Positions 22,871 to 34,179 are shown, counted from the first letter of the stretch. The stretch: DNA of 64,000 bases from Aplectana chamaeleonis (GCA_029168955.1 JAPDOI010000367.1:310001-374000), one strand, 5' to 3'. The notes: generated by a model not told the origin, from the letters alone. Translations and numbers: made by a program.

Positions 22871-23695
22871 ATACACTACCGCTCGTAGGATTTGGTCAGA
22901 AAGTTAGCAAGGTCGGTTTTTTCGCGTCTTTTTCGTCTTTTTTGTATAACTCGCTTTAATGGTAGCGCCCGATCCGCCATGGTACCGTAATTATAAACCT
23001 GGCTGATAGCGTCACTTCTGTTGTTCTCAACGTAACCACCACGAAGGCTTTATCGTTGGGTAGCCCTCGACGCCAGGATCAGGAATATCACCCTTGTTCT
23101 CTCAAAGTTGAGTTTGAAGCGAGTTATCAAAAAAAAAGACGAAAAAGAAGCGAAGACCCGACTTCGCTCGCTTTCTGACCAAATCCTACGAGCAGTATTG
23201 TACAGTTTTCTGCAAAAAGCGGTGTCTTATTTTTCTATGTTTTTGGGTAGGCAAGCTCTTGATGTAAGCGATAATAAAAAAAAAAACCTCGAAAAACCCG
23301 TTTTCGTAGAATAAACGCGTTCAAGAACTTTTTGAAAAAATGATTTTTTGACCCTTCCGTCAAATTCGATGTGTCCAGTCCCATACGTCCAAAATTTTTC
23401 TGAACGTCCGAAATGGCTTTACGCTTTAAACTTTATCGGTGAGAACATTTTTTCTGCCTTTCTTCTACCAAAATCCCTTAAAAATAATAAGCTTTCACTG
23501 TGCAATTTTGGAAGATTAGATTTTCCCAAATAAGGGTTTGCAACACAGTATCTCTTGCGCCTGACACGGCGCTTTCGTTCCTTGTGCTAGATGGCTGGTG
23601 AGAACTGGTGGCAGATCCCCATCTTTAACCCCTTCCAACCTCATAACCCTACATTTTTGAAGCGCTGATGTTTAGCGATGTGGTCTTTCGGGCTC
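22871..23695. other. Inverted-repeat remnants and AT-rich DNA
   Basis: A short foldback has arms at about 22875-22960 (CTCGTAGGATTTGGTCAGAAAG to CTCGCTTTAATGG) and 23105-23200 (complement, ending CTGACCAAATCCTACGAG). After it, 23588-23660 is a reversed fragment of the AGGCATCG MITE interior. No gene is visible. Confidence 0.5.
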
Positions 23696-24156
23696 CTCTG
23701 AGAGTTTTGGCCGCGAAATAGCCGCGAAATGCCTGCTTGCCGCGTAATAGCCGCTAAATAGCCGCCAAATAATATTCGCCGCGAAATAACCGAGAAATAG
23801 CCGCTAAGTAATGCTCTCCGGGTGGATATACGGAGCATTCCAGAGGCATGATTTAGATGTCAGCACCTCCTTCGGTTCAATTACCCAAGTTTGAGGTACT
23901 TGGACCCCGTTCAGCCTCTGGAGGCCCCGCCCAACCGCTGGCGGCCCCAGATGAAGGCACGGGGAGCCGGCGACGGTTGCTTCTTGGTAAATTTTGTTCA
24001 CTTCTGAATATTTCTCGGGTATATCTCGGCTATTTCTCGGCTAATTCTTGTCCGTTCCGCGAGAAGCCGAGAAATAGCCGGGAAATAGCCCACCAGGAGC
24101 CGCTGCGGAGCCTGGTGGGCTAATTACCGGCTATTTCGCGGCCAAAACTCTCAGAG
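23696..24156. mobile_element. CTCTGAGAG-type MITE, copy C (461 bp)
   Basis: It begins CTCTGAGAGTTTTGGCCGCG and ends with the exact complement at 24156. The left arm is built from 11-bp units such as GCCGCGAAATA, GCCGCTAAATA and GCCGCCAAATA; the right arm has TTTCTCGGCTA units. The centre contains an SL1-like core at 23874-23895 and a GC-rich palindrome (CTCTGGAGGC, CCGCCCAACCGCTGGCGG). The most complete of four copies. Confidence 0.75.
23874..23895 (+). other. SL1-like core in MITE copy C (21/22), donor-like follower
   Basis: The 22 bases match the nematode SL1 leader except for C in place of T at position 5. They end AAGTTTGAG and are followed at once by GTACTTGG, so the exon-donor junction of an SL RNA is kept. 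AAATTTTG at about 23992 could be an Sm-like site, but it is further away than in known SL RNAs. Confidence 0.6.
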
Positions 24157-25419
24157 TCATTCATGAAATTGAGCCTAAAAATGGAGAGTGGTTTCCAGCG
24201 CGAACCATGCCTTCAAGATAACCTGTGTTTCGAACAGCAAAAGGAGGGTGAGGTCTTTCATTGCGCACTAGGATCGCAACCCTTCCCAACACCCCCTCCC
24301 CCCCCAAAGATAAAAGTGTTGTCAGGGGACTGAATACAGGCCCTGAGGCGCGTTGAGGTCACCGTCTACGTTTTGAGAGGTACAATCCAAATAGTTCACA
24401 GTTTGCTTCCAGAATGCAGCAGACGCAGCAGTCTAGTCCAATAATTCTTTTTTCTAAAAAACTAAATTTCGCAGAAAAAAAAAGCTATTTTAGTGTTTTG
24501 AAGTGTTTCTCAGCTCATATGATTTTTTTTGGAAATATCCATAAATTTTTTCTTATTTTCGACATTTTATGGCTTTATTTTTAATTATATTCTAAAGTTT
24601 GAAAAGCAACGAAATGTTTCTTTAGACGTTAATAATGTGTCTTGTCTATAAATACCAAGCAAATAATATCAGAAGATAACAAAGAAACCAGCCTATAAAT
24701 CCATGAATGTGGACACGAACAAAACAGATAATTTGTCATCTTTTAACTTCTGAGTTAAAATATTATAATAGACGCTCAGTGGCAGTTTCACGCCAGAGTG
24801 AATAGCAATAAAAGATGTGTTCAACGCGTCACAGCATCCATCTAGCGCCTCGCTCACTCGACATGCTCATAATTCATCCCGACTTAATGCGAACACAAGA
24901 CTGGAGAAGGAGGAACATAAAAAGAGGTTCAGATAAACGGCTTGTTCGATTAGTGGCTTATTCACTTACAAGGGAAGGTAACTAGCAGAAAACGGCCACT
25001 TTGAACCAAAAACCACTTTTCAGGATCAATTTTTGTCGAAGAAACCAAATACGACCTTCCTAGCTGCGCTACCTTTCTCTGAACGGAGTTATTAGCGATG
25101 GGTTGAAATGGGAAATGACCTTAACGAACACCAAGCCAACAACCTAGCTCAAAAAGTGAAAAAGACCTCAATTCGTGCTCAGCGCCCTAAGCAACCCTCT
25201 GAAATATACCTCTGCACTACGCTTGAGCAGAAAAAAATTCAACCTCTGGTGTCCTACGGAGACCTTGTGGATTTTTTGGAGCGCAGAAAATTCATGAAGA
25301 ACTTTTTCCCCAAAGTGTGTCCACGGAAATTATTTGAGGGGCTAAACACAGTATTATGGGGTCCATCTTCAGTTTTAGAGGTATCGCTCACAATGGATTT
25401 CGTTTTTGAGTTTTCCATG
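24157..25419. other. AT-rich stretch, no gene seen
   Basis: A C-rich run lies at 24290-24307. A plus-strand frame from 25108 runs into the 282-bp MITE and so is partly element sequence; its N-terminal part (MGNDLNEHQANNLAQ) resembles nothing I know. Confidence 0.4.
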
Positions 25420-25700
25420 TACTGTGCTTGTCTGGGTCAAATTCCGTTCCGCAATTGCGTCTCGACACGCTTTGCGGCCGCGCGCTTTCAAGTCGGAAGA
25501 GTTTCCAGTGCCGCAGCCGCCGATCTGTCGACTCTAGGTTGGTTTTAGAAACTGGAAGCTAAACAAAATTGGAGAAAACTATAAAAAAACCATATCGAGT
25601 CGGCTTCGGAGTAGGAAACCCAATTGACTCGAGTGCGTGCGGCCGCAAAGCGTGTCGAGACGCAATTGCGCACCGGAATTTGACCCAGATAAGCACAGTA
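25420..25700. mobile_element. 282-bp inverted-repeat MITE, copy 3
   Basis: It is bounded by TACTGTGCTTG at the left and AAGCACAGTA at the right, each including TA. Terminal repeats contain AATTGCGTCTCGACACGC and a GCGGCCGC-type core. The interior stem (GAAGAGTTTCCAGTGCCGC against its partner near 25600) is conserved. Confidence 0.75.
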
Positions 25701-26699
25701 GATGGGAGCTCTAAAACCCTATATAACAGCTACGTTGAAAAAATGGCTAAAAAATCACTGAAAAGTGTTTTTTTTTTCGGGCCAAAATTCCTTTATTGTT
25801 TTTAGAGAAGAAAGAGTCGATCGCCAGGAGTCGCCATGTTATCACGCAATCATATAATAGACTTCATCAACTTCCACTCATTTGTTTTCATTTATCATTT
25901 GTTGAAAGGGTTGAGCAAATTTTTTCCGGCGGAGCTACGACCCCGGCCAATTTGCGGCGGAGCTACGACCCCCCCGTTGACCGAAATTTTGAAAAAAAAA
26001 CGAGAAGTTTTTACGATCTTTCTGACCAAGTAGACATAAAATTTGTATTCAGCACACCGAATAACCACTGAATGGAAATTCTGACTGAAATCTGATACTT
26101 TGCCCAATCTATCGTATATCCACCGTAGCCGGCTTCTGAAGACACAGCTGTTCTCACGCTGCAATCTTTTCACCAAAGGGCAACTACTGCCTCCTTTTAG
26201 CTTACCAAGAGGTTTGGAGAAAAGTCTTTTCTTCTCCAAAATTTTTACGAGCCCCCCCCCCAAAATTTTCATTTTTCTTCAAAAAATTTGCAAAATTTTC
26301 ACGACCCGCCCCTGTCGCACCGAGTCGCAACAGTGCTCAAACCTGTTTGTTGGTAGGCTACTTTCTTTTCTCATACGCGTGCAAGGTTAAGGTGGGCATT
26401 TTTTATTTATTTATTGTACGCCGTTGCCGACGTGCTCAAAAATCACAAAGCAGTAAGTTAGAAACATGCAAGCGAATACAAAAACACATATCAACGCGAC
26501 GCTTCAACAGCCGACCACAAGACCACTGTTCTGATTAGAGAATAATCAAAAAGGCGGCACTAGCTAAAGTTAGGAGCTCTTAAAGGTTGTGGGAGCAGCA
26601 AGGAAAAAAAAACCGAAGTAGTGCTAGAAGCTTGGAACCGTTCCATATTTGCTATTTCGAAAAATAAATTCATAGCAATTCGTGTCCTCTCACACGATT
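25701..26699. other. Unassigned stretch, no gene seen
   Basis: A 22-bp direct repeat of GGCGGAGCTACGACCCC type occurs at 25929 and 25955. Otherwise AT-rich, without recognisable coding sequence. Confidence 0.35.
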
Positions 26700-26915
26700 C
26701 TCGGCCCCGAGCCGCACCGAACAGAAATCGGAGCCGCCTGACAGTTGGGCTCGTTCTCCCAATCTCTGAGCTACTGCTGTTGCTGTTCGGGCCAACCGAA
26801 GCAGCCCGAACAGCAACAGCAGTGGCCGTGAAAGCAACAGCAGTGGCCCGGACAGCAACAGAAGCCAACTCGCAGATTGGGAACACGAGCCGAACTGTTA
26901 GGCGGCTCGGGGCCA
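26700..26915. repeat. GC-rich foldback, about 216 bp
   Basis: The left arm (CGGCCCCGAGCCGC, GAGCCGCCTGACAGTTGGG, CTGCTGTTGCTGTTCGGGCC) pairs with the right arm (GCAGCCCGAACAGCAACAGC, CTGTTAGGCGGCTCGGGGCC). The right arm has an internal repeat of AGCAACAGCAGTGGCC. The stem would be very stable in RNA. Confidence 0.6.
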
Positions 26916-27024
26916 ATAATCGCCTGAGCTATTAGAGTAATGGCTGTTGAAAGCGGCCCTGCCTACGCGGCTTCCTAGGATGCATATGGTCCTCCGACTA
27001 CTGTTAGGTATCTGGGAGATGTAT

Positions 27025-27506
27025 CTCAAAGGCAGTATACACGCTCGTGAACGTAATTAAGATAACTACGGAAATAGAATGGTATGGCTCAGAACACAAC
27101 TCCTACGCATTTTGAAGCGTCAAAAACGACCCACAATGACGCTAAACGAGTGAGAAGTTGGCCCCGCCCCTGTATCTGCCCGCCCTTTCATTTGCGTCCT
27201 CTTCCAAAACAGGGGTGCTGTGCCATTCCCACCGTTGTCGACGTTTGTGGGTGGTAGAATAGGTACAGTAGGTGAACTCCACACATCGGCGACGGTGGAA
27301 ATGGCTCAGTACCTTTGTTTTGGAGGAGGACGCAAATACAGGGGGCGGGCAGATACAGGGTCGGAGCCAACTTCTTACTCATGTAGCGTCCTTGAGGGTC
27401 GTTTTTGACGCTTCAAAATGCGTAGACGTTGTGTTCGGCGCCATACCATTCTAATTCCGTTGTTATCTCAATTACGTTTACGAGCGTGTATGCTGCCTTT
27501 GAAGAT
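27025..27506. mobile_element. Foldback element, about 480 bp
   Basis: The arms pair from GGCAGTATACACGCTCGTG at the left to CGAGCGTGTATGCTGCC at the right. They also share GTAATTAAGATAAC, GAATGGTATGG, TTTGAAGCGTCAAAAACGAC and GGACGCAAATG or their complements. No protein is encoded. Confidence 0.6.
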
Positions 27507-27853
27507 GTTCCAAATGTCAGTCGTTGATAAGTGTAGATGACCGGTTAAGGCAATTCCGTTCTTAATTGCAGGCCTCTAGCACCACACTTGAGATAGGCAG
27601 AAACTTGAAAGATGAAGGAAAAAGAAATATATGGCTCCGAACCCAGGTAGCGACAACCTTCTGGGACATGGTATGGGAACTCGGTCAATGATCGGCATAG
27701 CTAAATACGTTGGTGTGGACATAAATAAACAACGAACAAAGCAACGTCTGCCATGCCAGGAACCATCACAACCAGCACTTGTGAACAACTTGGATTGGGA
27801 AAATGACTGTATAACCAAAAAGCAATTGCCATGAGTCCATAAATCACATCCGT

Positions 27854-28114
27854 ATTAATAAATCTGTGGCTTGTGGCCAAAGACTCCATGACTCCCTAGG
27901 TACGGATCCTAAGGTGTTATGGACCAGAGGCCTTAGTGTGCCGGACGGCGACACCTTTATGCAATGTGCGGGATACTTTCGCGATATAGTTGTGCACGCT
28001 ATATCGCTCGAACGTTCCCTGTGTACACTCAAACGTCTGCTGGGTTCAGTAGAAGCAGGGGCACCAACGAGCAGGTACCAACAGACTTGTATACACACCC
28101 CCATTAATAAATCT
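27854..28114 (-). mobile_element. RTE 5'-end-only insertion with target duplication
   Basis: The insert at 27866-28102 (237 bp) is nearly identical to the 5' end of the RTE (22384-22620), covering the whole 5' UTR and the first eight codons. ATTAATAAATCT occurs exactly on both sides (27854-27865 and 28103-28114). LINE copies are normally truncated at the 5' end; this one lacks the 3' end instead, including the tail. It may be a separate short element built from RTE 5' sequence, or the product of an aberrant priming or template-switch event. Confidence 0.8.
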
Positions 28115-28731
28115 ATTAATAAATATGAACAATTAATTACGATGACCCACCCATACGATGACCCAATACCTGTAACTCCTTCAAAGAGTGATAAAAGTCA
28201 AATTCGAAAATCGCGTCAAAAATTGATCCTCACAGAACCGAAAATCATAACAAAAAACTGAATACACTTCTTTAACCTGCGGAAATGCTATTTTCAGGGG
28301 TGATCTTATGGTTATGACAGGCACTATATAACGCCAACGCTCAACTAACAGGGTAAGATAGAAGAAAAAGATCTATAGCTCTGTTCGGAGAACCACTCCG
28401 CAGTTATGGAGGAAAAATAGAATTCTACAACAGAAAATGGTCCTGGAAGCGTATATATAGCTTAGATTGCTAGGATGAGTCCGGGCGGAGTAAGCAGGGG
28501 ATCGGTCGGTGATGGCAAAATATAACAGTGATAGGGAGATTTTGACATGATAAGCGCGATAAGCCTTGCTTCGACCGGCTCAAAATGAGCGGCCTAGGCT
28601 ATATATCTTATTCTAATGACCACTTTGTCCAAGTATCCTTCCCTTGTTAGGACAGAAGTGAACCTAATCTATTTCATGTCTCTTAACGAATATTATGTTA
28701 CAAGATAGCAGACTTGAGCACAAAACTCAGA

Positions 28732-28801
28732 TGTCAAGCAGAAATCGAACCCGCATCGAATCGCTTTCCGGGCGAGAGTGTTGCCATTACACTACCGACA
28801 C
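28732..28801 (-). other. tRNA-like sequence (pseudo-tRNA or SINE head), left arm
   Basis: Read on the minus strand, GTGTCGG...TTGACA form an acceptor-like stem. AGTGTAATGGCAACAC resembles a D arm and GCGGGTTCGATTTCTGC a T arm with box B. The anticodon loop (CCGGAAA) lacks the invariant U33, so a working tRNA is unlikely. A near copy lies inverted at 28964-29034. Confidence 0.5.
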
Positions 28802-28963
28802 TGAGGCATTAAATATTCGAAAAGCTTAGAATTCTGTCTTGAAAAGACTTCAGCTTAACTGGATTTAATGCCGAATTAAGCTAACCAGATCATTCCCGTT
28901 ATTCGGTGATTGCTGTTTGTGCCTACGCAGTTCATGTGTTAATTGGCTAAAGAATGCGGAGCG

Positions 28964-29034
28964 GTGTCGATAGTGTAGTAGTAACACTCTCGCCCGGAAA
29001 GCGATGCGATACGGGTTCGATTCCTGCCTGACAC
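28964..29034 (+). other. tRNA-like sequence (pseudo-tRNA or SINE head), right arm
   Basis: GTGTCGA pairs with CTGACAC as an acceptor. GTGT/ACAC gives a D stem with loop AGTAGTA, TCGC/GCGA an anticodon stem with loop CCGGAAA (no U33), and ACGGGTTCGATTCCTGC a T arm. Sequences outside the tRNA-like part (CTGAGTTTTGTG) are also mirrored at 28690-28731, so the two are arms of one inverted repeat. Confidence 0.5.
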
Positions 29035-29690
29035 CTGAGTTTTGTGTTCAATTCAGCTACCTTGTGATATCATGTGTGATAAAAGGTATCAAATATTCGA
29101 AAGCATAAGAGTATTATATTTTTGAGAAATTCCCAAATTTTTACTAAACTGGAGTATTTTTCATAAAACTTTGTCATTATATTTATCACATATATTTATA
29201 AATATGCAAAAAATGTCTTTGAAAATTAGAAATTTCGAATGTTCATTAATAACAAAAATACATAAGTAGTTAAACATGGAGGCCTTGATTGCGCCGTTCA
29301 GTTATCAAGTGAAATACCAACATTTTTCCATTTAATCAAGCTCATTATGGGATAATTAGACCCTAAGCCCCATGAAAAACATACGTTTTCTTGAATAAAT
29401 TAGCAATGCGCTTACATAAATAATTGATTTGCATAAAACACCAGCTAATTATATTACATGAATACACTGAAGCATTTTAGTTGATTATGGCCTTAGATAA
29501 TTTAACAATTAATCGACCCAAAGTGCATAGCAATTTTCGTCTGACATTGTGCCGTTAACTGCCGGCAAGGGTTCTAAACAACCTATTACGGGCTGTTTTC
29601 GCTAATCCAATGTCTCCACCGGGCGCATCTCAGCCTCTTGAAAGTCGTCGCTGTTTTTCCCCCGAAAAAAAAAACTCTAGAGGGCTATCG
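29035..29690. other. AT-rich stretch, no gene seen
   Basis: Very AT-rich with no coding potential or repeat end recognised. Confidence 0.5.
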
Positions 29691-29691
29691 A

Positions 29692-30135
29692 TTACACGGG
29701 TCGTCGAGGTTGACAATGAAAATCGGGTTGCGCGCGCCCGGTGATCGTCAAGAACTGAGGAAGGGCAACAGCGACGGGAGCAGCAGCAGCAGCAGCGAGA
29801 GGAGGAGAAGGAGGTGAGACACCGCCAACACCGCCGCCATCACGGGGGGGCTCGCCGGCTAGGCTATTGACTCTCGCCCCACTGAATGACTCTGGAGTCT
29901 GACTCATAGAGCCACAACCACCACACCACTACTATGCTCAGGCTCCTTTCCAGAGGAGAGCGCCTCGGTGTCGCCCACTCTGCCGCCACCGCCGCCGTTT
30001 CTGATGAACATAATCGAATCGGGACGGACGGATGGATGGATGGATAGATGGATGCACCCGGCGTTCTCCCGGGTTGCCCTCTCCATTGTGCTCAGTTGAG
30101 CGAGAGCCACAGCGAGTTGAAAGCTCACGCATCAT
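29692..30135 (-). other. GC-rich, low-complexity ORF region (possible 5' exon)
   Basis: Two overlapping minus-strand frames are open: 30128-29904 and 29907-29692. The second starts at an ATG (MSQTPESFSGARV) and encodes a Pro-, Ala- and Gly-rich peptide (SPPSPPLAAAAAAPVAVA). GC content is well above the surroundings. GGATGGATGG and GCAGCAGCAG microsatellites explain part of the composition. It might be the first exon of a host gene, but no downstream exon is visible, so this is only a candidate. Confidence 0.2.
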
Positions 30136-30318
30136 GTGGAATTAATGAGCACTTTCGGCTCCGCCAAGCCGGCCTACCGACACGACTAGACGCACATACA
30201 TACACACACATCAGACATCTCAATGCTAACTTATTCCATATACATGCATGTACTATGGGAGGGATGCGGAGAAACATCCTCCATCAAGGCCAGTAAAACT
30301 TGCCTAGAAATTACTTAA

Positions 30319-30649
30319 AGGCATCGTCAACGATGAAAACCATAAATTATTTTTTCATGGTTTTTAATAGATTGGCCGCTTTTGAATAGAATGTCTAAAG
30401 AGCCCTCGAAAACCGTTCATTTGTGAAGAAAAATCAGTTTGAATACACTATTAAATTGGATTTTAATTTCGCGCCGAAATTGTTTTTGAAGTTTTTCTGC
30501 ATTCTGAGGCCTGGTCACTGTCATTTTTGTTTTCCTGCGTGATGAGTTAGTGCCCTAAATGTTTTCTATGTTTTTGGACGGTCGCATCATAATTCAATGA
30601 AAAAGTGCTAGACGATCGACCCCACAGCAGTTTTCAGGTGGCCATACCT
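30319..30649. mobile_element. TTAA-flanked MITE, 'AGGCATCG' family, reversed interior
   Basis: TTAA at 30315-30318 and 30650-30653. The left end AGGCATCGTCAACGATG matches the family terminus, while the interior (CGCGCCGAAATTG, CTGCATTCTGAGGCC, GACGGTCGCATCA, AAAAAGTGCTAGA) is the complement of the AGGCATCG family interior. Confidence 0.55.
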
Positions 30650-30714
30650 TTAAAGGTGCTCATTTTCAGAGAATCAAGTTTCGTGGTTGAAGTCAGCTAG
30701 CCCGAATGGCTTAA

Positions 30715-31202
30715 AGGCAGTGTTCACGATGGAAATCGTTTTCCTGTTTTTTTCCAACTATGTTAAAACCGTCTCCATGCTGATTCCAATGATGTCTCTG
30801 TAATCGTACAAGACCTTCTGGAAATGGAAATATGGTCCCTCAAAGATTGAGCAAAGGAAACATGGTGGACGAGTTGTCCGAGGCTTGTAACTTCCGTCTT
30901 TTGCCGCCGATGTATGCGAGCTGCCCTGAGTAAAGAGAGAAGTCGAGAGTGAAGGGAAGAACGGGGCTATTGATCGGAAATCATCGCTCATCTCACAATC
31001 TCGAGCATTCATTTATTCACGTCGGTGGGCGTGGAAAGTGCATCTAGGGTGTGACGACCTGACGGGTGTCCAAATTTGGGGCCGTAGGGGGCCGTTCCAA
31101 GCTCATTTTTCTTAGTTTTTTCAACGTTAGGGTTGAGCTAGGCCCCACAGCTGCTGATCTCCACCAAAAAATCATACATGGTTTTTATCGTGGACACTGC
31201 CT
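30715..31202. mobile_element. TTAA-flanked MITE, 'AGGCAGTG' family, copy 1
   Basis: TTAA lies at 30711-30714 and 31203-31206. The ends read AGGCAGTGTTCACGATGG and, on the other strand, AGGCAGTGTCCACGATAA. The interior has GAAACATGGTGGACGAGTTG, AGGCTTGTAACTTCCGTC and ATCGGAAATCATCGCTCATC, shared with 53575, 54854 (reversed) and 56026 (reversed). The right end is followed at once by other MITE ends near 31250. Confidence 0.7.
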
Positions 31203-31206
31203 TTAA

Positions 31207-31954
31207 TTGTACACAAAAAATTGGAAATGATTTTCAGCACGCACGATGCCTTCAAAGGCAGTGTTTACGATGGAAACCCGTTCTCTCGTTTTCGATGTTT
31301 TTGAGTAGGCAGGTCCACGGAGTAGAAGTTGGCCCCCACGAAACTATCAAATATCGGAAAAAATGTTTTAAAAATTCTCCAAAATATTTGAATACGCCTA
31401 TCTGGTGTGTTTGGCGCACTGCGGACTTTCCACAATCCAAGCGCGGAAATGGTTTTGCGCTTAAAAATGAGTATATGCCGTGGCACGCTTAGGCTCATGC
31501 TGTGATGATCACAGAGGGGGCCGCAGCTTTGGGCTTTGTGAAGAGGGAGGGGGGCCGCAGCGTCTGCTGGTCACCAGGCAAAACTAGTTGCTATTAGGGG
31601 GGTAAAAGTTCGTGAAAATGAATAGAATAAGGTTGTGGTGAGGAAAAAAACTCCAAAATTAGTTTGAAATATACAAATAACTTAATCTGTTCACAAAACC
31701 CTCAAATTTCGCTAATTTTTTATTAATCACTCTCACGACCCACCTGGAAACCCGCAGGAATTTTAAAGCCGAAGAAAGAGGGCCGCGAAAATTTCCAGAC
31801 TGCAGAAAAGGGGCCACACTTCTCACCGACCGATCACAGCGCCATGCCTTACCCTGTGGCGTGGGCAGGTTGATCCAATGTGTCAGCTGATCCATGGGAT
31901 TCTCACTCACTTCCTGATGATTTTTCGTCGTTTCTCAATCCTACTCCTCATTAA
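31207..31954. other. MITE fragments
   Basis: A MITE end (TTTTCAGCACGCACGATGCC) at 31230-31250 abuts another start (AAAGGCAGTGTTTACGATGG) at 31254. Further fragments run to the TTAA at 31951. No gene. Confidence 0.45.
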
Positions 31955-32462
31955 AGCAGTGTTAACAATCGCAAGGTTGCAATTTTTCGCAAAAACGTAA
32001 GCTCCGGGTCCCCCTAAAAAGAACAGGAACAGAAGTACGACCAAAAACGGTCGGGAAGTGGATAAAAATCTCTTGGAGCCGCCGACGCGTAGGATCACCC
32101 CGCCCACGTCATGAAACAGTTGTCCTGCGCTCGTTTCACAATAGGAGCTGTTGCCGAATTTTTGAATAATCTTGATCGCGAAGAATTCTGACATCCTTTG
32201 GTACAAGAAACAGAAAACAAATTCACTTACACAACAATTTTGAAGCGCGAAACCATTTCCGACGTTAGGTTCGACGCGTTGTCTGCAATCTTTCGAAACA
32301 CGCCAAACAGGTGTAGTTAAATATTTCTGAGTTATCTCTGTAAGCTTTTCTCCGGTATTCGAGAGTTCAGTGGCGACTTTCCCCTATTATCCTCTACTTC
32401 CTGTACTTGCCTACTTAAAAACATAGAAAACTAGAATACGGTTTTTGATCGTTAACACTGCC
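31955..32462. mobile_element. TTAA-type MITE, family of copy 96-644, reversed
   Basis: The left end follows TTAA (31951-31954) with AGCAGTGTTAACAATCG. The right end GATCGTTAACACTGCC is followed by a decayed TTCA. The interior is the complement of 96-644 (TCACCCCGCCCACGTCATG, TTTCACAATAGG). Confidence 0.6.
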
Positions 32463-34160
32463 TTCATATTGCATTCGATTTTCACTCTGAAATCACGTAA
32501 GCCCTCGACTCAAACTACTCTCAATGTTTGGGGGCCACACTGTTGCTCCCACATACTTTCACAATTTCAGTCTAATCCAACTAAAATTGTATATATCTGG
32601 GAACGTTCTATGCACAGACCTGAGTCCATCATGGAAACGAAGATCCTTAAAAGCGTTCTAAAATTTCAGTAGAAAGCGCTTGAACTATAAATGTAGCTAA
32701 CTACGTGTGTCAGCCAGCCTCTCCTAAGGAAGGAGTCCTTCAAGAACTCTCAAATACCGGAGATTAACTGTACAGAGAAACCTCAGAAATATTTAATTAC
32801 ACCTGTTTGGCGTGTTTCGAAAGACTGCAGACAACGCGTCGAACCTAACTTCGGAAATGGTTTCGCGCTTCAAAAATCTTGTGTAAAAGAATTTTTTTCT
32901 GTTTCTTGTACCGAAAACTCTTCAAAAATGAAATGAGCCAATGCAAATGCTTGGATTTCAGAATATTTCGCGATAAAGAAAAACCGGTAAATGTTCCTCT
33001 GGTGAAACGAACGCAGGACAACTGTTATATGACGTGGGCGGGGTTATCAAATGGGTCGGCCGGTCCACGAGATTTCCACCTCCCGGCCGTTTTTCGTTGT
33101 ACTTCCGTCCTTTCTCTTCTCAGAGTGATCCAAAGCTTACGTTTTTTTTTTTGAAAAATAAGGCCAACTTTTTCATGGTGAACACTGCGTTTAGAATGCA
33201 TTCGATTTTCACCTTCGAAGTCACAATTAAGCCCTCGACTGGAATTACTCATAATGTTTCAAAGCCACACTGTTGCCCCCACATAATTTTATAATCGATC
33301 TAGTCTACCAGAAATTGTGTGTATCAGGAGTAGTTCTAGGCAGATATCCTCTGTTTCGGATACAAAATTAGTTTATTCTATCGCGTGCTTGTGCGGAACG
33401 AGAAGACGGACAGCGAGAAAGTGTGGAGAGACGGAGACGCAGCGTACGCGAGCACACGCACGCGTTCAACGGCAATAAATTTCATTCCGGAATAGAGGAC
33501 ACCTGAGTTCGCCATCAATAGAATGGAGTGTCATGTGGGAGGTAGAAAAATTATGCATTCGCCATTTTTCATCTCCGTAATACCTTTTCCTATCGTTAGC
33601 TACTGCATTCATCTTGGAAACAGAAAGTCGGAAGTTCCTGAAATATATCTTAAAATGTTAGTAGAAAACGATTGAACTATAAATGTAGCTAACTATGCAT
33701 GTCAGCTAGCATCTCTTAAGGAAAACAATTTAATAGAGAAAAACCAATGTATTTATAGAAGGTTTGGCATTGAATGCACTTTTAGCCCTAAGTATTACTC
33801 GGAAGAGACATCTCTTCGATTTGCACTTCTGAACTCACTCAAACGCGCTTCCCAAGCCGTTAGATATTGAAGGACATGGGCGAAAATCGGAGGTTCTAAG
33901 CAAGTGCAGGTTTCGGCGACGAAAAAATAATGGCGGTTGAGACAGAGAGGCGCGCGACGAAAAAAGGGGCTGACCGGGAATGTCGGCGTTGAACAGAAAA
34001 GGGGAACACAGCGGATATTCCTTGCAGTAACTGGATTCGTGGCCAATCCTGAAAAGCGCATACATTAGAGGCCTAAAGGATAAACGGGGGGGGGGAGGGA
34101 TGAACCTCCCTACGACAGCAAAGGAGTTCCGATGGAAAATTTGAGAGAAACAGGACATTT
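32463..34160. other. MITE remnants and unassigned DNA
   Basis: A third copy of the 96-644 family lies at about 32700-33190 (GGGCGGGGTTATCAAATGGG, end TGGTGAACACTGCG). A direct repeat of about 110 bp containing GAACTATAAATGTAGCTAAC links 32610-32720 and 33600-33720. No gene is visible. Confidence 0.45.
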
Positions 34161-34179
34161 TTTCGACCAAAGTAAGAGG

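Noticed and set aside
28732..29034. Functional tRNA genes
   Set aside because: Cloverleaf arms can be drawn but the anticodon loop lacks U33 and the two copies form an inverted repeat, so a tRNA-derived relic is more likely.
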